A stretch of 64,000 bases of DNA from a virus. Where the stretch lies: positions 1-64,000 of the IMG/VR virus record IMGVR_UViG_3300025276_000001; one strand, given 5' to 3'. The stretch's first letter is position 1. Each line of letters begins with the position of its first letter. The position numbers and the translations under genes were made by a program. Below, piece after piece: positions 47,601-55,947 of the stretch. The notes beneath the pieces were generated by a model. That model was not told the origin of the DNA and made no database searches. It saw nothing but the letters and a program-made list of their open reading frames with translations.

Positions 47601-50600
47601 GAAGAATTTGATGAATATGCAGCAAGTAACTTTAACAATTTCCCTATAAAGTATTTACAACATATTGCTAATAAGTTAGATTTAACTGAAGTAGAACTTA
47701 ATGAGAAAGAAGCATTAGTATTTGAAGCACAACGTGAAGCAATAGCCGCATTAGCAGCTATAAATCCTCAAACTCCTGCAATAGATAATTCAGAAGTATT
47801 AGAAAGATCTGCACTTGTTGCTGTTAAAGAAAATATAAAAGCTTTAAAAGCTAAATTACAAAAAGGTAAAACTGGAATAGATAAAATTATAGTACTAAAT
47901 GAAAGTGAACAATTTCAAAGACTTTTAAAAAGAAAAGATGAATTAACTGGAGCGGCTAATAAAATTATAGCTGCTATGGAACCTCAAGATATAGAAGATA
48001 TAAATATCTTTTTAGCTTGGGCCAGTAATAATCTTCCGGGTAATATTACTATACAAGACATTGCTTTATTAGGTGACAACTTAAAAGCAGGCGGTGTCAG
48101 AGTTGGTGCATTTGTTTTAAACCTTAGCAACATAGCTGGTGGAGAAACAATTAATGGTACACTATATACTGGAGCTCAGTCTTCACATAGATATCATGAA
48201 GCTTTCCACGGTATATTTAGAATGTTACTTAGTGATGTTGAAATTAACAAGTACTTAGCAATTGCTAAGAAAGAAGTAAGAGCTAAACTAAGAGCTGAAG
48301 GTAAGACTTTAGAATCTGAGTTAAAAATGTTTAGACGTTCAGCTAACACTTATACTAATATGAGTATGAGTAGACTTGAACAAGAGTACTATGAAGAGTA
48401 TTTAGCTGATGAGTTTCAGAAATTTAAAAGAAATCCAAAGAGTAGTAATACTTCTTCAGAAGTTAAATCATTGTTTACAAGAATATTAGATTGGATTAAA
48501 TCTGTATTCACAAGTTATGATACTAAAGAGCTTCAAACATTATTTGATAACATTGATGCAGGTAAATATAGTGACGCTCAAGTAGCATCTAATCAGTTTA
48601 CTAATTTAGGTATTACATTAGAGGCTAATGCAATTATTCCATATTCTGAAAAAGAGGAAACTGCACTAGTGTCAGATACTGAAGGTGTACAAACAAGAAA
48701 GAATAGAACTGGTTTTTTATATTTAGATAGCGTAGTTGCTGATCCATTGGTTGCTTCTATAGCAGCAATGTATTTACAACGTGTTAGTAATAACACAGAT
48801 CCTTTACTTTTAAGATCTACAATGTTACAAGATGTATTAAATGATTTTTATGTATTGTATGATGTTGAATCACCACATAACTTATCTAAGTCTGATAAGC
48901 AAAAGGTGTTACTAGAACAAGCAAGTACTGCAATCATAGAATATAAAGAATCAATTAAAAAACAAGTATACGGAATATTAAATGTTATTGATACTCAAGT
49001 AACAGAAGAAGAATATAATGCTGAGTTTTTTGAAGACAAAGTTGGTTTAAGAACATCAAGTCAATGGAATACTGACGCATCAATGATTGGTGGTATACAA
49101 TCAACACCTAGAGAAGTAAGAGCTTATCTAGCTACTACTACTATTTCTGAGAAAGATTTCTTTGGTAATACAGAGTTAACACCTGGTGAACGTATAATTG
49201 TTCCTGTAAACTTTTCTGAAGTATATAATGGATTATTAAAGTCTGTTAAAAATATTGAAGACCCAAAACTAATGTTGCAGAACATGTACTTCTTTGGTCA
49301 ACAGAATCCACAAACTGGAGCAGCAGTAAGTAGAATTTTAAGTGACATAGGTATATCTGAAGAAGTGTTACTAAGTGATGCGCCTCTTCCTTTACAAATG
49401 AAAAATGCAAAGTTGTTTCAAGCAATTACTAATGCATTTGAAAACTTTAGAATAGATTATTTATTTACTCAAACAGATAACTCTGGTAATGTATTAATGT
49501 ATTCTGCTGCACAAAGGGATGATGTAAACTCTCAGTTAGATAGATGGTCTCAAGCTTGGGGTCAAGCATCTAAAAAACTTTCAGCAGACAAAGCAGTAAA
49601 GGTTCAATTAGAAAGAGTTTTGGATAGTCTTCAAGATTCATTAAATAACAATCAAGAAGAAGTAGGTATAAGTATAATTGACGCTCTTCAAGACAATGGT
49701 TTATTATCAACAGAAGAAAAAACTGCAATATCTGATAAGGCATTAACTGAAATGTCTCAAAAGTTCTCATCTAATATATTTGACTTAACAGGTATAAAGC
49801 TAAGTGCTCAGTTTATTGCATTTAGTATGATTAAAAATAGACAGGTTAAATTCTTAACACCTAAACAAAAGGCATTAATAAATGTCAATGCTCAAGAAAC
49901 TCCTATATCTCAACTTGATATAATTGAAATGAGACGTTTGATAGTAGACAATAGTGATATCTTTAGTGATGGGGATCAAGGAATGAATTCCAGACTTAGA
50001 AGAATGGCTATTGACAATGCACCTTTTGATGAAACAATAGGTCTCTCAGTATTTAAAAACGCTGAAGGTAACTTGGTTTATGCACATCAGAAAGGAACAT
50101 ATCATTTAAAAGAAGTACAAAAGTTAAATGATTTAGCATACTTAGAACAACTTAAAGAACAAGATCCTTATTTAGATAACAATCATCTTTTAAATAATGA
50201 AGCCTTTAAGCAATTATCAAATGACAATCAACAAAGAATATTAAGAATAGCGGGAACTGCAGTTGGTAAGATTAATGCTACTGAAGAAGAAATTAATGAT
50301 AACATATCTGGTATATCTTCAAGATCTACATATGGTAACTTTACTCCTCAAGAGTTTGCACTTAATTTAATAAACTCTTATACCGGATTACTAAATACTA
50401 AATCAGGAAAGGTAAAGTTTGTAGAATACAAAGATGGTAGAACTGGTAAAATGGTTAGGGTAGCATTAACTGCAAGCCTAATAAGAGTTTTAGAATCATC
50501 AAATACTGGAGATCTAATGTACATGCCGGTTGTTAATGCTGTAAGGTATGCAAGTGGTGACAGAGGATCAAGTGTGTTAACTGATGATGTACTTGTAGCT

Positions 50601-53600
50601 TTTACTAATTCTATAAAGACAGAGTATACACGTATACAAAGAGAAAGGTCTGATGCTTCTAATAAAAATGATGTAGTAGGTTATAACAAAACAGAATTTA
50701 ATGAAGAGACTGGTGAAGAAATAATTGGTAGAGCATTTAAATTACATAACTCAGCATTATTATTAGATCCAACAGTTAAAGGTCAATTAGAAGAAATAGC
50801 AAATAGATCTGAAAGTGTTTCATTTGAAGAAGCTTTAAAAGAATTAACTATAACACCTAAGCAATTTAGTAATCAACTTAATCAAATACTAGAAGCACAG
50901 TTTACTGAATTTAAATCTGAACTTGATCAATTAAATATAAGCAGTGAATTAAGTTTCAATGTAAAAAATGGTTTAACTGCAGATGCTAAATTTAGTGAAG
51001 CTGCTGAACTACTTAATTTAAAACAAGATAAAGATTATAACTTAAAGCAAATCTTTTTTAGTGACTGGGTAAATACAAAAGCTATTAATGAAATACTATT
51101 AGGTGATCAAGCTGTAACATTAAAGAATGGTGTAGATGCAATTAAAAGAGCTAAAGCACAAAATGCAGCTACAGTAACTGCAGCAAGTGTTATTGCTGAT
51201 CCAACAGTAGGTGTAATGCATCCAAATCAAAACTTAAGTGCTTTTGTTTTTGAAGAACCAAGAGGTGAATCTTCACTTACAGGTAAATCAATTGATGAAG
51301 CTGATGCGCAAGCATACTACACTCTTAAAGGATTAAGGTATAGTGAGTTTGGTTTTGGTACATTAACTCCAATGCAAGCAGCATTAATTACAAGATTAGA
51401 ACAAGGAGAAGACATTCCTTCTGAAGAAATATTTGGACAGGATGGTTTTGTATCTAATGGAAGCATGATCAATTCTAGAAAGCTAGTTTATGCAGATGGT
51501 AAAACATTTATTAAAATGTCTACGTTTGTGTTGATTCCTGCTTATACTTCTAATCCAGTTAGAGATGATAACGGAAACATTATTGACTGGGTGGCTAAGC
51601 CTAATAGAGTAGCTCTACACAATCTTAGAATGAAGATGGAGGCAGAAGAAGTTCTAACTGAAACAACGTCTATAGCGGCTCCCTTAAGTGCATTTAAAAT
51701 GCTTAAGCAGAACGTATCTTCTTTAGAAGAAATAGAAAATACTGATGATGTCTTTACTGAAAAACCTACTAAGTTAAAAGCTAAGTATCTTGGACTACAA
51801 GTTCCAGGTCCATCAAACAAAATGGAAATGGTTGATCCAACACAGATAAAAAACATAGTTACATCAGAACAGAAAGATGACACACCTATACCAGGAATGC
51901 AAATGAATGGTAAAACTATGACTGTTGGTGATGTAAGAAGAGAATACAATAAAGCTACTAGTCAACGTTTTGAATTGAAGTTTAAAAATAAAAGAAATTT
52001 GACTTTTAGTTTTGAATCAGCAATGAATGAATTAAGCATATCTAAAAAGGTTGGAGCAATAACTCCTAACCTAATGGCATTTTTAAAATTTGCTCAGAGT
52101 GGTTTAAAATCATCTCAATCAAGTAGTAATCAATTAGAATTCTTTAGTACAAAAGATGGAGAGCAACAATATGATTTAAATAATCCTATTACTATAAATA
52201 ACTTTGAGAGTTTATTTTTAAACTATTTAAGTAAAGGAACACTTGCTGAGAAAATACCTGGGCATAGTCTTGTATTAGTATCTGACTTTGGAAGTAATAT
52301 ATACAGAAGAGTATTTAGCTTTGATGAAAATGGTATTCCTGATAGATCAGTAGTAATAAGACAAAAAGAATGGGAAAGCTCAACAGGTATAAACTCTAGT
52401 GTAAATAATACAATTCAAAATTCTACACAAATAGATGGTCAACCAACTTGGAAAGAAGTTAAAGTACCCGCAGAAGGTGTAGTAATTCTTGACCGTTTAA
52501 GATCAGCTGTAAAAGAATATGATAGTAAAGGAGTAGCAACAGGACTTAGGTATACAGAAATGATGATGCCTTCTCACTATGCTGATGTAATGGATATGAT
52601 TGAGAATGATCCAAGTGCATCTATACCAGATGTGATTGCTAAGATGTTTGCAATACGTATACCATCTCAAGATAATCATTCAACTATAAATAGTAAGTTG
52701 GTAGACTTTATGCCTGCAATCTATGGTTCAGTAGGTATGTATTCAAGAGAACTGGTAGAGATATCAGGAGCGGATTTTGATATTGATAAAGTGTTTAGTC
52801 AAATAAAAGAATGGTACATAAAGAACAATGAGTTTGTTGAGTATGGTAAGACTACTAATGAACGTGAAGCATATGAAAACTATATTGAGTATGTAAAAAT
52901 AAAAGTTAGTAGAAAAGGAACAATATACAATGAAGCATACCAACTAAAAGATTCAGACAATCAATCAATTAGAGAAGGTAACCCTTCAGCGGAAGTTGTA
53001 TCTGATGAATTAGGGCCAGTATATGATCCAGCTATTACTGCATTAGAGATGTTAGGTTTACCAATATCATTTGAACAATATAAAGAATACAAAAATAAAA
53101 ACGGTGAACCTTATGAAGCACCACACAGTAATAAAATTTTAGATTATAAGTATGCTCTGATGGGTAATACAGCAGTAACTGAAGAAGCTTTAGTTGGAGA
53201 ACTTCCAATATCATATACTCCGGCAAGTCTAGATATTCTTGAAGATATATGGAAAGAGTTTAGTGATGAGACAGAAGATAGTTCTACTAGATCTGAGTAT
53301 CTAGTTAAGCGTTCTAGAGAAGATAACATTGATATAGATAACTTATTAGGTAAGATAAAAGCTTTTGCTGCAAATAAAGGTGCGGCCATTGGTGCAGTTG
53401 TTTCTCCTAATCAAGCATTGAGTTTACTAACAGAATATAAAATTCCTTTGGGAGGTATAAATGCTCCGGTAATTGAAATAGATGGGGTTACCTTTAATAG
53501 TTTTGAATACTTAAGAGAAAGATTAGCGGATGGTAAACTAGGATTAAGAAAACAAGATATCATTTCTTCTCTGATAACAATGGCAACAGATAATGCTAAA

Positions 53601-55940
53601 GAAAGATTAGTTGCTAAACTAGGCCTAAACAAAGAAGCGTTAGCTTTAGTTACAAATATGGTTGCATTAGGTATGCCTATAAAGACTGCTCTACTGTTAA
53701 TCAATCAACCGTTTATTCAGGACATTTATACTGAAGCAATAAATAAAAAAGAGAAGACTGATCCGGGAGTAGATAGTTTGGTTAAGGCACTACTAAGTGA
53801 TAAGAAATATAAGGATCTTCAAATGGTAGATGTTACATCAGGTATGATGCGTGAAGGTTTGGATGTTGAATTATCTGATGCACAAACAATGTCTATCCTT
53901 CTTACTTTCCAAGAAGCATTAAAGGTCTCTAAGTTTACAAAAAACATGAGAGCTGTTTCTGATTTAACAAATGGTTTAGGAAAAGATATTGCAAGTGTAA
54001 ACTACAAGAGAGAACAAATGGATTTATTGTTTGAAGAAAATGCAATAATGGATCTTTCACCTATCTATAAAAGTGATACATGGCAGTCTAAATACTTAGA
54101 GGTTTTTGATCAGATATATGATGAGTTGTTGCCTGCTACTTTCTTAAGTGCAAGTCCACAGTTTACAGATATTATGGATGAGTTATTAAAAAGTATTGAC
54201 ACACAGAAAATGGAATTTAATTCTGAAGTTCAATCTAAGATTTCTAAAGATTTATTATCATATATAACAATTAAAGCATATCAAAACAATGTAGGTAATG
54301 GAACAACAGCTTCTATTGCTAATTTAAATAATGACTTTTTATATCCATCTGGTAAAAACTCTATCAATAATATAGTAGAGAACTTAAGACTAACAGAAGC
54401 TGGAAAGAATAACTTCTTTTTAGATACGTTTGCTTTAAGTATTCCGGCAAGTGATAAAAGTAACTTTAGTGGAATGAATCTTTTAATGGCTAATACATTT
54501 AGAAGTTTAAATGCATCACAGAAAGTTGATTTACAAACGTCATTTGCTAAATTGTATGGGTCATTAGAAACTAAAGATGATGCATTATCAATCATTAATT
54601 ATATGATGGTGAAGGATGGTCTTCAGTTATCCTATGGTACATTACTAGAAGCAATATCTCCATTTACAATGAGCTCATATTTAGATCATATAGCAACTGC
54701 TAACTTAGCATTGCGTGATAGTTCTGATTCTAAAATGAATGAAGTTTTTGGAATGACACTAGAAGAAATGAAAACAGACTTTAGAGATGGTTACTTACAG
54801 TCTAATATAAATAATGCTTTGCTTAATACTTTCTCAAGCGCAAACAAAGATGTAAATGTAAAAGATGATGTTGTAAGTGTTAAACTTACAAGTCAACTAG
54901 TTACTAAGGATGTTAACTACATCAGAATAAAAACTATTTCAGGTGATACAGCTTTCTATAAGACATATAAGGTAAATGAAGATTTATCTAATAAAGATGT
55001 ACGTACTTTTGAATTGGTTGATACATATGGATCCAACCAACAGAACGGAATAGGTTTTATGTTTGGGCCAAGATCAACATATGCTGAGGTAAGAAACACA
55101 ATTACTGAGCTACATAAAGATCCTATTGAAAGTAATAATCAGTATTCACAAACTGAAGATAGTGATTTATCTCAAAAAGAAAGAGATGTTGAAAAAGTAA
55201 TACAACAAGCTGATGAAGTTGAAATAGTGATTGGATCAGCTAGACAAGGTGGAACAAAAGTAGAAGTAGATGGTAAAAATGTAGCAGATGTAAAACCTGT
55301 TACTGAACAACCTTCTTTTAGAACTATTACATATACACCAACTGGAAAACCTAAACAAGAGTATACTATTGATGGTGATAGAATACTTAATAAAAAAGGT
55401 ATTGAGGTTTTTAAATCAATGAGTAAAGACAGACTTAAGATATTTGCTAATCTAGCTATTAAGGAAGGTAGAGCTAAGGTTGTTACATATAGAGGTAACA
55501 GTTATGTAGTTAATGACAAGAATCAAATAATGTCAGTGCGTACTGGTTTAGAAATGAAGTGGGAGGAAAACAATGGTAATAGAATTGCAGTGTTAAACCT
55601 AGCACAAGATCCACAGAGTATGAACAGACAAGAGTTTGAAGATGCATCTGAGGAAGTTGCAGATGAGTATACTCCTGGTGCTCTATACGGTGCTGCTCTC
55701 CTAGACAATCAAATGACATTGGAGTTTGAAGCAGAAGATAGCGTTAAGCTAACAGAGTTTTGGGATAATGAAGTTGAAAAATATCCAGAAAAAAAGGCTA
55801 TTTTTGCTAATAACAAAATGCCTACTTATAGCAGCATGGTTATGTTTTATAACACACAGAAATTAAAAGGATTCTTTCAAGGAACTGCAGAACAAAGTTC
55901 AGAAGAGGAGTTTATGGAATCATTAAAATGTTTAAGATAA
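41673..55940 (+). CDS. Giant virion protein: membrane-active N-terminus, zincin, and RNA polymerase (4755 aa)
   Basis: A single uninterrupted 14.3-kb frame. Residues about 232-275 include a hydrophobic, Gly/Ala-rich segment (SGYTMGIISSIALEELVLAG), typical of ejection proteins. A zincin motif H2175-E-A-F-H2179 is followed about 62 residues later by candidate third ligands E2241/E2242/E2247, then LFTRILDWIKSVF and LFDNIDAGKYSDA. The C-terminal third has an RNA polymerase-like catalytic loop: RIPSQ, then DFMPAIYG, then GAD3701-F-D3703-I-D3705-K, parallel to bacterial beta-prime NRAPTLHR ... NADFDGD and to the DxDxD of crAss-like and YonO polymerases. A conserved MATDNAKE segment lies near D3973. 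It is probably packaged and ejected to transcribe early genes. In crAss-like phages, as I recall, the zincin and polymerase are usually separate proteins. Confidence 0.8.
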   Translation: MEEVQNNTGLAETIKSQEVPLQEIPKDRPYIPIEEMFNTPEYDEWISSADVAQIQQLQESKLDIDKYSPAAMANLGIARPSQATTTFDPVAQQNPPTLEEEGGFTRLLNEGMNKNLSVLAKEANDNFTVDPVISNIRQTNFKRYYEHPEYADLGFSPFANNEQFYNENSTVWDDYSRMWGQFGSLAGTGFMSGYRSIGDFFTGEGLEADRQSAYEFEDAMAIGNSSRGGAMAWTNNLLLNSGYTMGIISSIALEELVLAGATALSGGALGAPAAIKTGINAAKITKTVSNSFGVGRMANWTRNMLKQLNNADAAKDLYNGANSGRKFLGKIFLPETTAAIRGLKTTANGAQNVTNFAKGAKTFGGFYKDLRSVNYALAESKLESGMVYNQRLRQNLNIANESNFGGEITTEQMEAATSNASEAAFETLIRNAPLIYASNFFVLGNAFGGFNKSFARMANDSYKSIGRRIMRKGAATGADGQVLKNVFSDAGTGLKGLWNRTKNAGVRGGGKALFHSSARYFAANFAEGIQEVGQEAISHGVNHYYESLFRDPMSGGAQLHKQSVNSGMGSQFSGQGLDVFMSGFLMGGVVSGPQKLFFQGVPAVYNFAKGKGAFGAEGAAAVAEQNKTEKEFIDSVVASYNAVAEGVGGVAQSEGKDSVDPGSAFDMTLLNFLIQKQTGAELTGNSYDGNIFGYQDAKDFGTFHNLYQVFSTGGAAQFESMIKDFQKLDDAALLEAFPASKAEIKSGKFRSKFTKMEQNMDKMEVDYNAAKDLFPSPFDSSQMDKGTRAYQDERIKEMSWRHAQYLYMFTKDGFDQALVRSSSIYKRLAADPLFEGMATSDVTVLLSPDSLKNEIRLLKEELSTYEVDEDSKKLNKEIIAAKKGKQTRLEAYLKVVEDPKNQSKDGIYDRRSMTEIERVFDDYIKFIAKSEGSFINKEARREALKDIIDYKALKGRAIVYDRTMEMMANPARFQEILDRNNALHDSYFANIKEEYRKTIEDYVGVVKRNELMNQITNIEGEDVIPHPLYAKMFLQTGDASIFFEGDNSFFFVPEKGRVTKLNNPVLFEKLQSIVSMYEATNVKEAKIAEEKAEADIAEKNRQEVKDVLNDIGVEENLPFSTSSVYNNLLDSKYNAYVATQANLGKAPLTKDEWVNKDGKNFRTAFQALRQVWVANDKLINPNKPLTQNEILDDTKFINWLLSPTGGQVSPEVDLVLQKLEISMFDVTGQKETIQDGAQVQDNIEREVVGQPGLLFAVVEENIEDQETLKKQVVYKIIDLNTQEEVEDAILQRFGSDINIFMTIGEAQATLLSMEKDMGDGKTFEFTEPGIGNDKETSTTLSFGTIVYNKDGDQFIVQSKMDGIINGKDLFLIPIDKVGLSFKAKAEFLVRVPRGGFAGVYSLQEVKNISPESVSRVTLNEIVTPYPYVNKDQSVNPIAARNEDPAKARDRYNAILSILTDEEISQLELVVTIDPLAVEGVSKDYQRKGFEPNPNIRQQVSKYQVGLKAGSIEAQAKIDTLLKDMGLDDSVDPNNIFGFIAIENFKFINTKNGPAIDPSSMSQLELENFINVPQYLKDKLTASEILEMVQKNYATSMVLQGVLDAKMKDQPIGVSVSIPISSLNLDENGKDLGHNISLDLKLGLVDYDNNTKGLNDLEYSSVNENGDYLIYKLEMGSTERSVVPVTNLKEGARDKLIAEVEVQLKKQSLWNELAQGKDGYKAVVLLPNGTYALIPLKAVPLDINELMTETIEAAQKIIEQKDHNSKDGIKGEALKKLRADNKLRSSKLFISSQSGYSISLQVTKWGKIQLELALKQGENYSSVAKVTLSVKDISSDISIADKTKILFDAFNKNAGVQEAGISYTDDNGNLKGIGAKNFRVSFPRTASIAELLAVTTTDVMPKVVNDNNFTLSASSSSIQAQRDMEMTTSGVFQQTESYVDAEGNAIPKGPELRTDSNNKPLVEVSENVEDSLLDLTQEEFDEYAASNFNNFPIKYLQHIANKLDLTEVELNEKEALVFEAQREAIAALAAINPQTPAIDNSEVLERSALVAVKENIKALKAKLQKGKTGIDKIIVLNESEQFQRLLKRKDELTGAANKIIAAMEPQDIEDINIFLAWASNNLPGNITIQDIALLGDNLKAGGVRVGAFVLNLSNIAGGETINGTLYTGAQSSHRYHEAFHGIFRMLLSDVEINKYLAIAKKEVRAKLRAEGKTLESELKMFRRSANTYTNMSMSRLEQEYYEEYLADEFQKFKRNPKSSNTSSEVKSLFTRILDWIKSVFTSYDTKELQTLFDNIDAGKYSDAQVASNQFTNLGITLEANAIIPYSEKEETALVSDTEGVQTRKNRTGFLYLDSVVADPLVASIAAMYLQRVSNNTDPLLLRSTMLQDVLNDFYVLYDVESPHNLSKSDKQKVLLEQASTAIIEYKESIKKQVYGILNVIDTQVTEEEYNAEFFEDKVGLRTSSQWNTDASMIGGIQSTPREVRAYLATTTISEKDFFGNTELTPGERIIVPVNFSEVYNGLLKSVKNIEDPKLMLQNMYFFGQQNPQTGAAVSRILSDIGISEEVLLSDAPLPLQMKNAKLFQAITNAFENFRIDYLFTQTDNSGNVLMYSAAQRDDVNSQLDRWSQAWGQASKKLSADKAVKVQLERVLDSLQDSLNNNQEEVGISIIDALQDNGLLSTEEKTAISDKALTEMSQKFSSNIFDLTGIKLSAQFIAFSMIKNRQVKFLTPKQKALINVNAQETPISQLDIIEMRRLIVDNSDIFSDGDQGMNSRLRRMAIDNAPFDETIGLSVFKNAEGNLVYAHQKGTYHLKEVQKLNDLAYLEQLKEQDPYLDNNHLLNNEAFKQLSNDNQQRILRIAGTAVGKINATEEEINDNISGISSRSTYGNFTPQEFALNLINSYTGLLNTKSGKVKFVEYKDGRTGKMVRVALTASLIRVLESSNTGDLMYMPVVNAVRYASGDRGSSVLTDDVLVAFTNSIKTEYTRIQRERSDASNKNDVVGYNKTEFNEETGEEIIGRAFKLHNSALLLDPTVKGQLEEIANRSESVSFEEALKELTITPKQFSNQLNQILEAQFTEFKSELDQLNISSELSFNVKNGLTADAKFSEAAELLNLKQDKDYNLKQIFFSDWVNTKAINEILLGDQAVTLKNGVDAIKRAKAQNAATVTAASVIADPTVGVMHPNQNLSAFVFEEPRGESSLTGKSIDEADAQAYYTLKGLRYSEFGFGTLTPMQAALITRLEQGEDIPSEEIFGQDGFVSNGSMINSRKLVYADGKTFIKMSTFVLIPAYTSNPVRDDNGNIIDWVAKPNRVALHNLRMKMEAEEVLTETTSIAAPLSAFKMLKQNVSSLEEIENTDDVFTEKPTKLKAKYLGLQVPGPSNKMEMVDPTQIKNIVTSEQKDDTPIPGMQMNGKTMTVGDVRREYNKATSQRFELKFKNKRNLTFSFESAMNELSISKKVGAITPNLMAFLKFAQSGLKSSQSSSNQLEFFSTKDGEQQYDLNNPITINNFESLFLNYLSKGTLAEKIPGHSLVLVSDFGSNIYRRVFSFDENGIPDRSVVIRQKEWESSTGINSSVNNTIQNSTQIDGQPTWKEVKVPAEGVVILDRLRSAVKEYDSKGVATGLRYTEMMMPSHYADVMDMIENDPSASIPDVIAKMFAIRIPSQDNHSTINSKLVDFMPAIYGSVGMYSRELVEISGADFDIDKVFSQIKEWYIKNNEFVEYGKTTNEREAYENYIEYVKIKVSRKGTIYNEAYQLKDSDNQSIREGNPSAEVVSDELGPVYDPAITALEMLGLPISFEQYKEYKNKNGEPYEAPHSNKILDYKYALMGNTAVTEEALVGELPISYTPASLDILEDIWKEFSDETEDSSTRSEYLVKRSREDNIDIDNLLGKIKAFAANKGAAIGAVVSPNQALSLLTEYKIPLGGINAPVIEIDGVTFNSFEYLRERLADGKLGLRKQDIISSLITMATDNAKERLVAKLGLNKEALALVTNMVALGMPIKTALLLINQPFIQDIYTEAINKKEKTDPGVDSLVKALLSDKKYKDLQMVDVTSGMMREGLDVELSDAQTMSILLTFQEALKVSKFTKNMRAVSDLTNGLGKDIASVNYKREQMDLLFEENAIMDLSPIYKSDTWQSKYLEVFDQIYDELLPATFLSASPQFTDIMDELLKSIDTQKMEFNSEVQSKISKDLLSYITIKAYQNNVGNGTTASIANLNNDFLYPSGKNSINNIVENLRLTEAGKNNFFLDTFALSIPASDKSNFSGMNLLMANTFRSLNASQKVDLQTSFAKLYGSLETKDDALSIINYMMVKDGLQLSYGTLLEAISPFTMSSYLDHIATANLALRDSSDSKMNEVFGMTLEEMKTDFRDGYLQSNINNALLNTFSSANKDVNVKDDVVSVKLTSQLVTKDVNYIRIKTISGDTAFYKTYKVNEDLSNKDVRTFELVDTYGSNQQNGIGFMFGPRSTYAEVRNTITELHKDPIESNNQYSQTEDSDLSQKERDVEKVIQQADEVEIVIGSARQGGTKVEVDGKNVADVKPVTEQPSFRTITYTPTGKPKQEYTIDGDRILNKKGIEVFKSMSKDRLKIFANLAIKEGRAKVVTYRGNSYVVNDKNQIMSVRTGLEMKWEENNGNRIAVLNLAQDPQSMNRQEFEDASEEVADEYTPGALYGAALLDNQMTLEFEAEDSVKLTEFWDNEVEKYPEKKAIFANNKMPTYSSMVMFYNTQKLKGFFQGTAEQSSEEEFMESLKCLR

Positions 55941-55947
55941 AATAGAT

